The notes beneath the pieces were generated by a model that ran no database searches, was not told the DNA's origin, and was given only the letters and a program-made list of their open reading frames with translations. Source: Riptortus pedestris (Eukaryota; Arthropoda; Insecta; Hemiptera; Alydidae). Taken from it: a DNA stretch of 64,000 bases. A program made the translations under genes and the position numbers. Where the stretch lies: NCBI GenBank assembly GCA_019009955.1, contig JADPXZ010000007.1, positions 5,237,501 through 5,301,500 of the forward strand. Reading direction: 5' to 3'. Every line of letters begins with the position of its first letter. The stretch's first letter is position 1. Below, in pieces: positions 1 through 10,942 of the stretch.

Positions 1-1590
1 CTCTCCTCTCTCTCTCCCTCTCCCTATTTCAGATCATCACTCCCCCTTGTTTCCTCACCAGCCCCTCTCCCTATTTCAGATCATCACTCCCTCTTGTTTC
101 CTCACCAGCCCCTCTCCCTATTTCAGATCATCACTCCCTCTTGTTTCCTCACCAGCCCCTCTCCCTATTTCAGATCATCACTCCCCCTTGTTTCCTCACC
201 AGCCCCTCTCTCTCACTCTCCCTATTTCAGATCATCACTCCCCCTCTCTCTCTCTCACTCTCCCTATTTCAGATCACCCCACTCCCTCTTGTGTCCTCAC
301 CAGCCCCTCTCCCTCTTTCAGACCATCACTCCCCGTTGTGTCCTCACCAGCCCCTCTCTCTCTCACTCTCCCTATTTCAGATCATCACTCCCTCTTGTGT
401 CCTCACCAGCCCCTCTCCCTATTTCAGATCATCACTCCCCCTTGTTTCCTCACCAGCCCCTCTCTCTCTCTCTCACTCTCCCTATTTCAGATCATCACTC
501 ACCCTTGTTTCCTCACCAGCCCCTCTCCCTATTTCAGATCATCACTCCCCCTTGTTTCCTCACCAGCCCCTCTCCCTATTTCAGATCATCACTCCCTCTT
601 GTTTCCTCACCAGCCCCTCTCCCTATTTCAGATCATCACTCCCTCTTTTTTCATCACCAGCCCTATCCCAATTTCATATCATCACTACCTCTTGTTTCCT
701 CACCAGCACCTCTCTCTCTCTCTCACTCTCCCTATTTCAGATCATCACTCCCTCTTGTGTCGTCACCAGCCCTCTCTCCCTATTTCAGATCATCACTCCC
801 TCTTGTTTCCTCACCAGCCCTCTCCCTATTTCAGATCATCACTCCCCCTTGTTTCCTCACCAGCCCCTCTCCCTATTTCAGATCATCACTCCCCCTTGTT
901 TCCTCACCAGCCCCTCTCCGTATTTCAGATCATCACTCCCTCTTGTTTCCTCACCAGCCCCTCTCCGTATTTCAGATCACCCCACTCCCTCTTGTTTCCT
1001 CACCCGCCCCACTCCCTATTTCAGATCATCACTCCCTCTCTCTCTCTCACGCTCCCGATTTCAGATCACCCCACTCCCTCTTGTTTCCTCACCAGCCCCT
1101 CTCCCTATTTCAGATCACCCCACTCCCTCTTGTTTCCTCACCAGCCCCTCTCCCTATTTCAGATCATCACTCCCCCTTGTTTCCTCACCAGCCCCTCTCC
1201 CTATTTCAGATCATCACTCCCTCTTGTTTCCTCACCAGCCCCTCTCCCTATTTCAGATCATCACTCCCTCTTGTTTCCTCACCAGCCCCTCTCCGTATTT
1301 CAGATCATCACTCCCTCTTGTTTCCTCACCAGCCCCTCTCCCTATTTCAGATCATCACTCCCCCTTGTTTCCTCACCAGCCCCTCTCCCTATTTCAGATC
1401 ATCACTCCCCCTTGTTTCCTCACCAGCCCCTCTCTCTCTCTCTCACTCTCCCTATTTCAGATCATCACTCCCTCTTGTTTCCTCACCAGCCCCTCTCCGT
1501 ATTTCAGATCATCATTCCCTCTTGTTTCCTCATAAGCCCCTAGCTCTCTCACTCTCCCTATTTCAGATCATCACTTCCTCTTTTTTCCTC
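1..1590 (+). repeat. 47-bp CU-rich minisatellite in an hnRNP K intron
   Basis: About 33 tandem copies of a 47-bp unit run from the window edge to about 1590. Each unit holds CCCTATTTCAG, then ATCATCACTCCC, then TTGTTTCCTCACCAG. Some copies are expanded by TCTCTCTCAC. Every unit therefore carries two pyrimidine-rich stretches ending in CAG, which look like 3' splice sites. The array ends 85 bases before a real hnRNP K acceptor. Because the unit lacks in-frame stops, all three + frames stay open for about 460-500 codons; these Pro/Ser/Leu-rich frames overlap one another and are not genes. Confidence 0.93.
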
Positions 1591-1674
1591 ACAATCCTTT
1601 TTGTATCTATAGCATAGAGTTGTTGAGTAAGTACAATAATATAACAAATATTTGAACCCAATTTTTTTGTTTAG

Positions 1675-1790
1675 GTGAGATAATTCCTTGCTTGGAAGAG
1701 TTCTTCTCATCTTCAAAGGGAGAGGTTGACGTTCGCCTTCTAGTTCACCAGAGCTTGGCAGGTTGTGTCATCGGGAAGGGAGGAGCTAAG
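1675..1790 (+). CDS. HNRNPK: hnRNP K, exon with first half of KH2 (gene continues upstream)
   Basis: This is the first visible coding exon of heterogeneous nuclear ribonucleoprotein K, a poly(C)-binding RNA/DNA-binding protein of nucleus and cytoplasm with three KH domains. The acceptor is TTTTTGTTTAG|GT and the donor AAG|GTAACA. The exon carries the last two bases of an upstream codon and then 38 codons. These include LEEFF, VDVRLLVHQSLAG and the KH signature VIGKGGAK, whose GKGG is the nucleic-acid-binding GXXG loop. The four exons in the window join in frame (116+160+236+174 nt) and encode the C-terminal 227 residues. KH1 and the N-terminus must lie upstream of base 1. Identification rests on the ordered match to KH2, the Pro-rich linker and KH3 of the K-protein family (vertebrate hnRNP K, insect Hrb57A/bancal). 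Confidence 0.93.
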
Positions 1791-1855
1791 GTAACAAATT
1801 CTACACTACGGTTTGTGTCAATCACTTGCCGAAATACTAGTGCAAATCGTCTATA

Positions 1856-2030
1856 AAGTAAGAATGCTGACACTGACTAGTTTCGAATTTGAGCTGACCA
1901 TCTAAGATGATAATAACAAAATGTTTACTGCCTTAATACATACTAACTAAAGCTGTCCAAACTCAAATTGTTAGTCTGCATTCAGAAAATTACTGGCTTA
2001 AGTTCATTTATTTTAATAAACTGGACTTAT
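1856..2030. repeat. Dispersed repeat copy in hnRNP K intron
   Basis: This segment of the 1791-2087 intron reappears, diverged, at 22212-22395. Shared blocks include GATGATAAT, TTTACTGCCTTAATA and TTTTAATAAA in the same order and orientation. No coding potential or terminal repeats were seen, so the class is unknown. The rest of this 297-base intron shows nothing else. Confidence 0.7.
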
Positions 2031-2087
2031 TTTTTAAATTGTCATATGTGTAGAGGAGTGGGTAATGAGTGTTAGTAACATGTTTAG

Positions 2088-2247
2088 GTGAAGGAGCTTC
2101 GCGAGAAGACGTCAGCTAAGATCAAGATCTTTGGTATTTGCTGCCCGCAGAGCACTGACAGGGTCGTCTCTGTCGTTGGAAATCCTGAAGTAGCTCTCAA
2201 CGGAGTAAAGGAGATACTCACTCTCCTCAAGGATACACCTCAGAAAG
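2088..2247 (+). CDS. HNRNPK: hnRNP K, exon with second half of KH2
   Basis: The exon opens at ACATGTTTAG|GTG and closes at AAAG|GTACAC. It encodes VKELREKTSAKIKIF, then CCPQSTDRVVSVVG and the C-terminal KH2 helix (VKEILTLLKDTPQK), and ends on the first base of the next glycine codon. The segment STDRVV followed by a helix with an I-LL pattern is typical of hnRNP K KH2. The preceding intron falls two codons after the GKGG loop, so KH2 is split just behind its RNA-binding loop. Frame and phase agree with both neighbouring exons, and no internal stop is present. The open frame continues for a few codons into the intron, but the GT donor and the matching phase of the next exon fix the end. Confidence 0.93.
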
Positions 2248-2472
2248 GTACACCTATCTCTCCCCGTTAATATAAGCGTTACAATATGAGCATTTGGCCT
2301 GCTCGTAATTGGAACGATGGGGTCGCATTCGCTCTCTGCGATTACAATAAAATCTTAAGCTATACTTCAATTTTTATTTACATTAAATTGTCCTGCTTTA
2401 TATAATTTCAGTTTACATTTGTAGTATCGAATCTTCCCTCCCTCCTCATTCACTCTCCTTCCGTCAGATCCT

Positions 2473-2474
<2 letters not shown>

Positions 2475-2522
<48 letters not shown>
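2475..2522. repeat. (CT)n microsatellite
   Basis: About 24 uninterrupted CT dinucleotides lie in the 2248-2809 intron of hnRNP K. This is a pyrimidine tract on the sense strand. The remainder of that 562-base intron is AT-rich and shows nothing else recognisable. Confidence 0.95.
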
Positions 2523-2527
<5 letters not shown>

Positions 2528-2809
2528 TATTTATTTTTATTGCTTTTTTGTGCAGTTTCAAAAATAGTATTTTATTGGATAAGATTTTTTTGTTCACTGC
2601 ATAGTATATTCTCGTGAGAATTAAGTTAATTGAGTTTATTACAGAAAGCATTTTATGTTTTTCACTTGTTAACATTATACTACAGCTCCTTGCTCAATTG
2701 ACGACAGAAGGCATTAGTGTGATTCACAAAGAAGATTCTATAATATTATATATATATATTTGTATTATACAATAGTAACCACAAAATAATTAGTCTTTAA
2801 TATTTGTAG

Positions 2810-3045
2810 GTTACTCCGAGATGTATGACCCTACCAACTTTGACGAGGAGTTTGCCGAGGACTACGGCGGATTCGGAACAGGACGCCCACCCGCAGGTCG
2901 ACCAGTCTGGGAAGGCGGGGCTCCGGGAAGGTTCCCGCCCCCTCCACCCCCACCACCTCCCGCACCTTTCCGCAGAGGAACAGATCTCCCGGATCAGACA
3001 CAGGTGACCATCCCTAAGGATCTAGCGGGAGCTATCATCGGAAAG
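2810..3045 (+). CDS. HNRNPK: hnRNP K, proline-rich linker and first strand/helix of KH3
   Basis: The acceptor is ATATTTGTAG|GT and the donor GGAAAG|GTAATC. Joined to the previous exon it reads GYSEMYDPTNFDEEFAEDYG. It then passes through a Gly/Pro/Arg-rich stretch with nine consecutive prolines and PAPFRRG, and ends with the start of KH3, TQVTIPKDLAGAIIGK. The acidic DP-NFDE block followed by a Pro-rich region matches the K-interactive linker of hnRNP K, which in relatives recruits SH3 and other partners. The exon stops exactly between GK and GG of the KH3 GXXG loop. If the donor were ignored, the frame would continue 44 codons into the intron to a stop at 3175-3177. That retained-intron product would have a broken KH3. 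Confidence 0.93.
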
Positions 3046-3259
3046 GTAATCCTTAATGTTCTCGATTTATTCTCTCCGACCATCGAAGACAAACGGAGTG
3101 CTTCGCTCGACTTATTCACTGGTAAACTCATTAATTATACATTAGATCGGTCATATTTCGGCGTACTGCAAACTTAGTCTGTCTTAATCAACAATATTAG
3201 CAGAGCTTCTGCCCATCACATTTCTCTCTTACCGTTCTAGATGTCATCGTTTTTCTTTA

Positions 3260-3660
3260 ATCGTTACCAAACTCGATATAAGTGTTTTATAGAAAACTAA
3301 AGATCGAGTTCATTGTCGGTCGAAATCGGACTTGACGGGGGGGGGGGAGGGAGAGAATTTCGAAAAATCATAATATATTCCGTTATCATGATGTGGATCA
3401 GAAAATTGTACAGATTCAATTTTATTACAAATGTTAAGTTTTTTCACTATTTTGATTATTAGCAGAGATATTTGTTACATTTTTTAATGTAGGAAGATGA
3501 GTTTTTTTAGTTTTTCTGCCTAAGTAAAGGCCCACTCCTACTCATGTCATATTAACAATAAGCTGTTGTATCATGAACCTCTTTGTTCTAAGCCTAAGTA
3601 CCAAATATTGTTCTGATTGAAATACATGCGAAAACCTGCTTAGTTTATAGAGATGCTCAT
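3260..3660 (+). repeat. Degraded HINE-like fragment
   Basis: Ordered homology to the HINE-like family described at 54605-55532: ACCAAACTCGATAT, GATCGAGTTC, a G run, AAAATTGTACAG, AGGCCCACTCCTACTC, ACAATAAGCTGTTGTATCATGAA and CTGCTTAGTTTA. Neither terminus is intact. The segment 3661-3903 that follows shows nothing recognisable. Confidence 0.6.
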
Positions 3661-3903
3661 GAGTTTTTCTCTAGACTTGATGTTGATAATTGTGCTACGG
3701 GGTAGATGTCCCTCAAATTGCTCGTCCTAGATATCGATTCTCTGACGAGTGCCGAATGGGACATATATTGACTTATTGCTTTCAATACTATTGACACGAT
3801 TATCCTATAACTCGTCTCATTATTGACAGCAATAGACACTAACTGATTTATCTCTGTATATTCCTCATTATATTCGATCTGCCTATAATTATGCTCCACC
3901 AGT

Positions 3904-4594
3904 CACAAGTTTTGTTTCATCATTACCAAACTCGGTATTTAATTGTTTTGTGTAAAAGGAAAGATCGAGTTCGCTAATGGCTGAAATCCGACGAGTGGGG
4001 GAATGTTTTTAGAAAATTCAAAATATCTCTCATTATACACCAGATCGAAAAAGTGTAAAGAACAAATCTTATTGCCAATTAAATGTTGTTCAATTTTTTT
4101 ATAAAATCGGCATTTTGTAGAGTTGAGTGATCGCACATTAAGGATAATCTGATATATCCTGAGCCGCCATTTCGAGCTGAAATACCAAATATTGTGTTCA
4201 ACAAGTCGTTTCTAATCTTTTGTTCTTTGGAGCACTAATATTAGTACGATTAAAATTATTCCGATTCATTATAAATTACTAGATAATAATAAGTAGTTTT
4301 CAGTAAAAATTATTATATTCAGATATATTTCAGTAATTGTTTTTCTTTCCAAACAAGAATATTTCTATCTTATTCAGATATGAGAGGTCGGCTGAGCTGT
4401 TTGTTTACAATTGAGACGCTTCCTGTTGTGAAGCTTATTAATTGTAAATTGACTGAATCATTTCTCATTATCGTTTGTATTTATTCGCTTAATATTGCCA
4501 GTGGCGTTAAGTGTTAGCAGTATGTAGATTTATCTATTGTTCGAACTTCAGATTGGGGAATCTGCTTAGTTTATGCAGACGCTGCATCACGGAC
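3904..4594 (+). mobile_element. HINE-like element, 5' truncated
   Basis: It starts at the CATTACCAAACTCGGTAT segment just past the family's (TA)n core and runs to the 3' end: GCTTAGTTTATGCAGACGCT, then GCATCACGGAC followed by TTTTT. The 3' stem (TGCAGACGCTGCA) is a variant of the family stem-loop. Confidence 0.6.
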
Positions 4595-5966
4595 TTTTTA
4601 ATATATAAGCAGAAATATTTATTCAAATTATAAGAGAACATTTTTCCTACTGTTTCAGCTGATTCAAAGTTTATTGGTTACAGACTTCATTTGTCCTCTT
4701 GTCTATCTGCTGTCTCTTTCCAACTGAATAACTTCTAATGGTATGCTTAATTTGTTTGATCTTGCAATGCAGAGGGCTCTTCCAGTTCCATTCCTATAAA
4801 ACATCAATTGTTCTCTTCTTAATTTCCATTCAAGAGAATACCTTTTCCTTTGTCCAGGAAATAGGATCATCTTCTTTCCTCTTCTATCTTAATCTGAACT
4901 TTATATTTTGATAGGAAGCCGTTTTTATTTCAACTTTTTTATTAGCGGCTGAAATTGTACGAGGCTCTAGTCACATTCTTCAACTCGTCCTTTTTTCATT
5001 GCCGCTTTTTTCCACTGATTGCGTGTCTGTGTATAATTTCGGTATCAGTGCGCTCTATCTCTCTCCCTTTCTCCCTCCCTCCCTTCTCCCTCTCTTCTCT
5101 CTATCTCTGCCCCCTCCTCTCGTATCACTCTCTCCAGCCCGCTTTCTATCCATTCTATTACTATGTTAGTCCTTTATCGCCTTTTGCACAGCCTTTTAAA
5201 ATCACCATCGTTTGTGTGTTTTATATATTTAATGGTGCCCTCAATGAAAATACGCCATGAGGTGTATGATCGCATTGATTATGGTATATTTATGCAATTG
5301 TAGATTTTATGGATTTTACGCAAGGATTACCTTTCTGATTGAGGAACCCATTTATTTTATAATTATTTATTTTCCTTTATAGCCCTGTAAGTAAAAAACA
5401 TTTTATTATTTTTCATCTAGTTTTATAAGTTATGTTCTTCTTTTTCTGATGTATGGACGCCTGGATGTTTTACCAATAGCCCCGTTCCTGTCTCTATTTC
5501 TATTTTGTGTCTTGCGTTGGTGATACAGTTTTGCCAACTGAAAGGTTGTATCTCGTTTGTTCTATCTGCACAGCCCTGAGTTTGTAGTCGCCCGGAGGAT
5601 GTGAAAATCCCCCCTCCCCCAACCACCCTTACTGTAACCCCTCATGTATCAATCTCTCGGCTTTATAGAACGTAATTTAAAATATGGAGAAGCGATATAT
5701 AAATGCCCACTAGAAAAGAAAGCTCTTCTTATTCCCATTCCACAGTCGCTAAATTAAAAGAACCCATTTAAAACGAACAAATAATCTTGGTAATAATGCT
5801 AATACATGATAAGTCCCTCGCATTAGTGCTTTAAGAAAGCCCTTTACATAATCTTTCTAGACTGTTGTACATTCCGAAAGGGAAAAAAATTGTATGAATT
5901 CAAGTTGGCTACAAAGTGTTTTAATGTCATTGCAATTTGTGTATAAATTGTACTATTTATATAAAT
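4595..5966. other. Intronic AT-rich DNA with a polypyrimidine tract
   Basis: No gene or transposon ends recognised. At about 5057-5126 lies a 70-base C/T-rich sense-strand tract (CTCCCTCCCTCCC-type) that could bind pyrimidine-tract proteins. A second C-rich patch lies near 5609-5625. Short open frames here have no recognisable family. Confidence 0.5.
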
Positions 5967-6260
5967 CTAAAGATGGTGACTGAAGTATGTCCAATTGGGG
6001 GGGGGGGTTATTTCAAAAAGTCTTAATGTTTCCTGTTATGTGTTGAATTGAAAAACTGAATAGAACCAATCTCATTCCAAATGTAATGCTCTATAAAAGT
6101 TTTTAAATACGTCTTTTCACTATGTCGATTATTATTTGAGGTATTTGCATTTTTCAGTTTTAGAGCATTGAGTGGAGCCCAACTCCTACTCGTGTCGTAT
6201 CAACAATAAGCTTTTATACCATGAAGCAGATTATTCGAAGCCTAAATGCGCAATATTGTC
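5967..6260 (+). repeat. HINE-like fragment
   Basis: Internal part only: an 11-base G run, GTGTTGAATTGAAAAACTG, ATAGAACCAATCTCATT, GCCCAACTCCTACTCGTGTC and AACAATAAGC, in family order. Both ends are missing. Confidence 0.6.
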
Positions 6261-8156
6261 GTCGTCAAACTCGTTCATTGTGAGATCAATGCAAACACAT
6301 GATGCATCGCGTGAAAATATTTGAATATTGGGTCAAGAGGATCTGTAAGCAAAAATATGTTTTATTTAGGCATAGACGGGGGTGGGGGGGGGCATTTGAC
6401 AAATTCATTGCCATTCGGTAAAAATTTAATCAAGATTTTTGATATATCGTGTAATGTAGCCAGATTTTATATTCTTTTCTTTTGGAATGTACTTCAGATA
6501 AGAAAAGTAATTGTGTGTGTCATTGGCCATTCATGTAAACGCCCTCGCCCTCTCCCTCCCCACATTGTGCCAGCTTTATCTATTCAATCTCCCCTTATTA
6601 TAGTTTTAAAAAAGCCCCAGTAAATAATGTAAATTCCCATAGAAAAAGCATCCAATACAAACTGTCCATAACTTTGATTTGATATAATGTATGGCTAGCA
6701 ATTGCTAATTAGCAGGCTAATTATTCCTCGCTTTGTACTACGATCTATTCTCTAACTGCGTACAGATATATCTACTTTCAGCAAATTCAGGCATTCACTC
6801 TCCCTTCATCTCTCTTTATTAGCTATATAATAAGTTTATACATACGTATATATAACAACCCTACCATTTTACCGACATTTTTTTATTCGACCATCCTTAT
6901 ACCTAGACCGTCTTAAAAGAAAAATAGTTTTAAAAGTTATGAAATTTAGAAAAATTTGGTTAAAATAACGTGTACTAGGTTAAGACTTTCAATGGATTTA
7001 TTTTATCCAAAAATCCGAAATATATTTGGTCTAACTTAAATCTTCTTGACTTAAATTCGAGACTTATTTTAGTCGAGAGACTGAAAATCTCGAAAAGTGT
7101 TTATCATGGCAGATACAGAAGTATTCATTTTCTTTAAATTTACCCTTAAGACATAAACTAAAATAATTCTGAATAAAAATAATAGGTTTTTTACCTTATA
7201 ATATTTTTAAACTTACTTTTGCCTCGCAAAATATAAATATTTCCAACAATGCAATGTTTGAGATAGGCATAAAACTGATTTACATAGCGTATATTTTAGT
7301 TTCTGCAGCGTTTATCGAGGATTCCAATGACTTAAGTGGAGTAAAAGATTCGTGTAGTAGAGGAATAATTAGCCCAAGCTCTGTATTTTTATAATTGATA
7401 TTATGATAATATGTTCTAATTTATTAGTTTGCTAGCATTAATTATCCCAGGCCCAAATAGTATAAAAAAAAAAATCAAAATTTCTCAAATTTTGAGAAGG
7501 CTTTGGAAAAAAAAATGACTTTTGTAATTTGTACAATCTTGTAGGGGACCCGAGGCAGAGCACTTCCCCCAATGAGGCGTGATGCAAGAAGAGCTTGGCG
7601 ATAATATGAAACATTTCCAAATACCCAACATTTATATAATAATTACAACTAATACTAATACAACAAATACATTATTATTGTATACAATTGGAGAAAGAAA
7701 AAAAAAAGCAATGTATTTTGAAAGTCCTGAAAAAATTGGAACGTTTCTCTATGATAGTAATATAGTTTTTCTTTTTTTTTTTATATAAGTTTTTTGATTA
7801 TATATATTTGGATATTAGTAGATGACACACACATTTTGGTGTTTTCACTTTTCACAACAAATAACAATTGTCGTAATAAAAATATTTTTAATTTTTTTCA
7901 TTTTATTTTATTTTTGCTTCCCCTCTACCCCTCATTTATTTTAGCGAGCTCACTCCAATCCAAGTCAAACTAATGGTTTAACTCTATTTGAGGACAAATG
8001 CAACTATCAATACAAAGTTCAAACTAAGCTCAGCACAAAATTTAAAAATTCCTCCCAAAAAGAAAAATTAAAAATGAATTACTCTCAAAAAATTTAGAGT
8101 TTGTTAATCATTTGCAGGCATGCATTGAGCTGCTCTGTGAGAGCATTTACGACTCC
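6261..8156. other. Unassigned AT-rich intron sequence
   Basis: A short G-run segment near 6378-6392 suggests another degraded HINE-like scrap. The rest is AT-rich with homopolymer runs and no recognisable gene, RNA or transposon end. Confidence 0.5.
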
Positions 8157-8765
8157 ATTTAATCCTATTTATGGGGGCTAAATCCTATTTTGGGAGGCTT
8201 TAATCCTATTTATGGGAGGCTTAATCCTATTTATGGGAGGCTTAGTCCTATTTATGGGGACTAAATCCTATTTTGGGAGGCTTAATCCTATTTATGGGAG
8301 GCTTAATCCTATTTATGGGAGGCTTAGTCCTTCTTATGGGGGGCTTAGTCCTATTTATGGGAGGCTTAGTCCTACTTATGGGAGGCTTTAATCCTATTTA
8401 TGAGAGGCTTAATCCTACTTATGGGTGGCTTAGTCCTATTTATGGGAGGCTTAGTCCTATTTATGGGAGGCTTAATCCTTCTTATGGGGGGCTTAATCCT
8501 TCTTATGGGGGGCTTAATCCTTCTTATGGGAGGCTTAATCCTATTTATGGGAGGCTTTAATCCTATTTATGGGAGGCTTAGTCCTATTTATGGGAGGCTT
8601 AGTCCTTTTTATGGGAGGCTTAGTCCTATTTATGGGAGGCTTAGTCCTATTTATGGGAGGCTTAGTCCTATTTATGGGAGGCTTAGTCCTACTTATGGGA
8701 GGCTTAGTCCTATTTATGGGAGGCTTAGTCCTATTTATGGGAGGCTTAATCCTATTTATGAGAGT
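8157..8765. repeat. 21-bp minisatellite, G-rich on + strand
   Basis: About 29 copies of a 21-bp unit (CCTATTTATGGGAGGCTTAG plus one base). Variants include AATCC/AGTCC and GGG/GGGG, and early copies are irregular. Since 21 is a multiple of three, frames stay open on both strands and produce repetitive MGGLVLF-type and NRTKPPI-type peptides. These are artefacts of the repeat. Confidence 0.93.
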
Positions 8766-8828
8766 TATTGGAGGCATATCCACATTAAGCCCTGAGTTTA
8801 TTATTCCCCTGAACCTTGCCAACACCAG

Positions 8829-9345
8829 TTGACCCCCCCCCCCCCAGCCGATGTCAAACAACAGTCCCCCCAGCCTATGTCAAACAACAGTCCCCCCCCA
8901 GCCGATGTCAAACAACAGTCCCCCCCCCAGCCGATGTCAAACAAGTCCCCCCAGCCGATGTCAAACAACAGTCCCCCCAGCCGATGTCAAACAGTCCCCC
9001 CAGCCTATGTCAAACAACAGTCCCCCCCCCAGCCGATGTCAAACAAGTCCCCCCAGCCGATGTCAAACAGTCCCCCCAGCCTATGTCAAACAACAGTCCC
9101 CCCCCCATCCTATGTCAAACAACAGTCCCCCCATCCTATGTCAAACAACAGTCCCCCCCCCAGCCGATGTCAAACACCCAGCCTATGTCAAACAACAGTC
9201 CCCCCCCCAGCCTATGTCAAACAACAGTCCCCCCCCCATCCTATGTCAAACAACAGTCCCCCCCCATCCTATGTCAAACAACAGTCCCCCCCAGCCTATG
9301 TCAAACAACAGTCCCCTCCCAACCTTTGCCAAACAACAGTTGCCA
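8829..9345. repeat. C-rich minisatellite (about 27 bp, variable)
   Basis: Some 20 tandem units contain ATGTCAAACAACAGTC followed by 4-9 cytosines and CAGCC or CATCC. Unit length varies with the C run and with loss of the ACAACA block, so all frames stay open by chance. On the sense strand of hnRNP K each unit exposes a poly(C) run. Confidence 0.92.
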
Positions 9346-9912
9346 ATCATTAGTTCCCTGCAAAAATCTAATAGCTCGCACAGCATATTTTCCTTAAATT
9401 TGGACAAATCCCACAATTGAAAAGTGAAGGTTGTCCTTGTATTGTATTTATATAATAATATTCTGCTGGCCAAAATAAATTAAAACATGTACGGGCAGAT
9501 TAGAATTGAATCATTTGTCTTCTTTTATGTTGGAGACTGACGAAAGGGTATATCGTTTTGTTTATCACATTGAGCAGCTCTAATTGTTCCTTGTTTTAAC
9601 TGCCTCAAACAACTGTTGAGAAAGGAATGGATAATTTTCCAAGCTAAGATGCCAACTTATTCAAACCACGTAAGTAAACTTTTTATACAATTTTCCCTAA
9701 ATTTTGTTTATGACTTTTGATGGTTAGAAATCAGCAATTTCAATTATTTTTTTCTTGTTGATAATAAGATACTGCTAACACTTATCACCAATGTCAATAT
9801 TAACTGAACAAATACAAATGATGAAAAATCTTTCATTCGAGTTACATTTTAATAAGGTCCACAACGGAAAGCGTCTCAATTGTAAAGAAACATCTGAACC
9901 AACGTCTCAGAG

Positions 9913-9957
<45 letters not shown>

Positions 9958-10109
9958 GTTAATGCTATAGCTGTCACTATTTTGTCTGATTGTTACCAAA
10001 CTCCATATTTAAACATTTTATGTAAAAATGAAGACCAAGTTCGGTTTAGAAAATTGTTTGGAACCATTCTTATTGTAAATGTAATGTTCTATATACGTTT
10101 TCTCATTTT
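9346..10109. other. Unassigned sequence, (TA)n and a HINE-like scrap
   Basis: 9346-9914 shows nothing recognisable. 9915-9955 is a pure (TA)n tract. 9957-10109 matches the interior of the HINE-like family (TTACCAAACTC, ATTTAAACATTTTATGTAAA, TTCTTATTG) and leads into the next intact copy. Confidence 0.6.
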
Positions 10110-10242
10110 AGCAAATTTCCCTGGAGGGAAATCAGCTATTGAGGTCGTACTCATGACGCGATTTTCGAAAATTTTCTTCAAATGTCCATTGATCCTACCC
10201 AGGAGATGACGAAAATGAGGTCCGTTCAAAATTATACATACG

Positions 10243-10277
<35 letters not shown>

Positions 10278-10942
10278 ATATATTTGTCTGTTAACGCTCT
10301 AGCAGTCGCAATTTTTGTTTGATCGTTACCAAACTCGATATTTAAACATTTTATGCAAAAAGACAGATTAAGTTCGTTTATGGCTGAAATCGGACCAGTG
10401 GGAGGGGGGGATTTTCAAAAATTCGAAATATCTCCGTTACCATACGTTGGATCCAAAAATTGTATAGAACCAATCTTATTGTAAATTAAATTTAATATAA
10501 ATATTGTTCTATACATTTATTCTCTATCTTGAATATTAACCGAGATATTTGCATTTTTATGAAGTCTGTTGTTGGGTATAGTTCGGATTAAGTCTGCCAT
10601 TTCCGTCATTACTCGGCTCAAGTGGAAGCTTCTTCTAACCTTACCTTGCCTTCGTTACTTTGTGTGATTTATGCAAATACTTTTATTTATGGGTCTGTTC
10701 ATCCGCCCCCCCCCCTCCTTCTTTAGTTCTTATACTACTAAATTTGGAGTTATTAAAATATAAATTATTTTGACAATTCAGAAGCGGTTTCAGTTGGGAA
10801 TTTATTAAAATTAACTGAAAGATTTCTTATTACCGTTTGTATTTACTCATGGTGGGCTTGTATTACCAGTATGGAGATTTCTCTATTGTAATACTTCACA
10901 GTGGGAAATCTGCTTAGTTTACGCAGCCCCTGCCTCACCGAC
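10110..10942 (+). mobile_element. HINE-like element, near full length (833 bp)
   Basis: The 5' end AGCAAATTTCCC is preceded by TTTT. It is followed by GAGGTCGTACTCATGACGCG, a (TA)n core at about 10243-10268, ACGCTCTAGCAGTCGCAATT and a G run. The 3' end is GGGAAATCTGCTTAG, then ACGCAGCCCCTGCCTCACCGAC followed by TTTT. Both subterminal inverted repeats are present, and the 3' stem is slightly mutated. Confidence 0.72.

Noticed and set aside
47..1617. Three overlapping open frames of 464-507 codons on the + strand
   Set aside because: All lie in the 47-bp minisatellite, read the same unit in three frames and have no family resemblance; openness follows from the lack of stops in the unit.
5423..5626. 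67-codon - strand frame
   Set aside because: No family resemblance, no splice or start context, and composition like the surrounding intron.
8273..9420. Long repetitive frames on both strands
   Set aside because: They are produced by the 21-bp and C-rich minisatellites and overlap in several frames.
10110..10942. HINE-like family read as a simple TIR transposon (MITE)
   Set aside because: Inverted motifs are subterminal and asymmetric, with a stem-loop beyond only one of them, and no consistent target duplication is visible apart from T runs.
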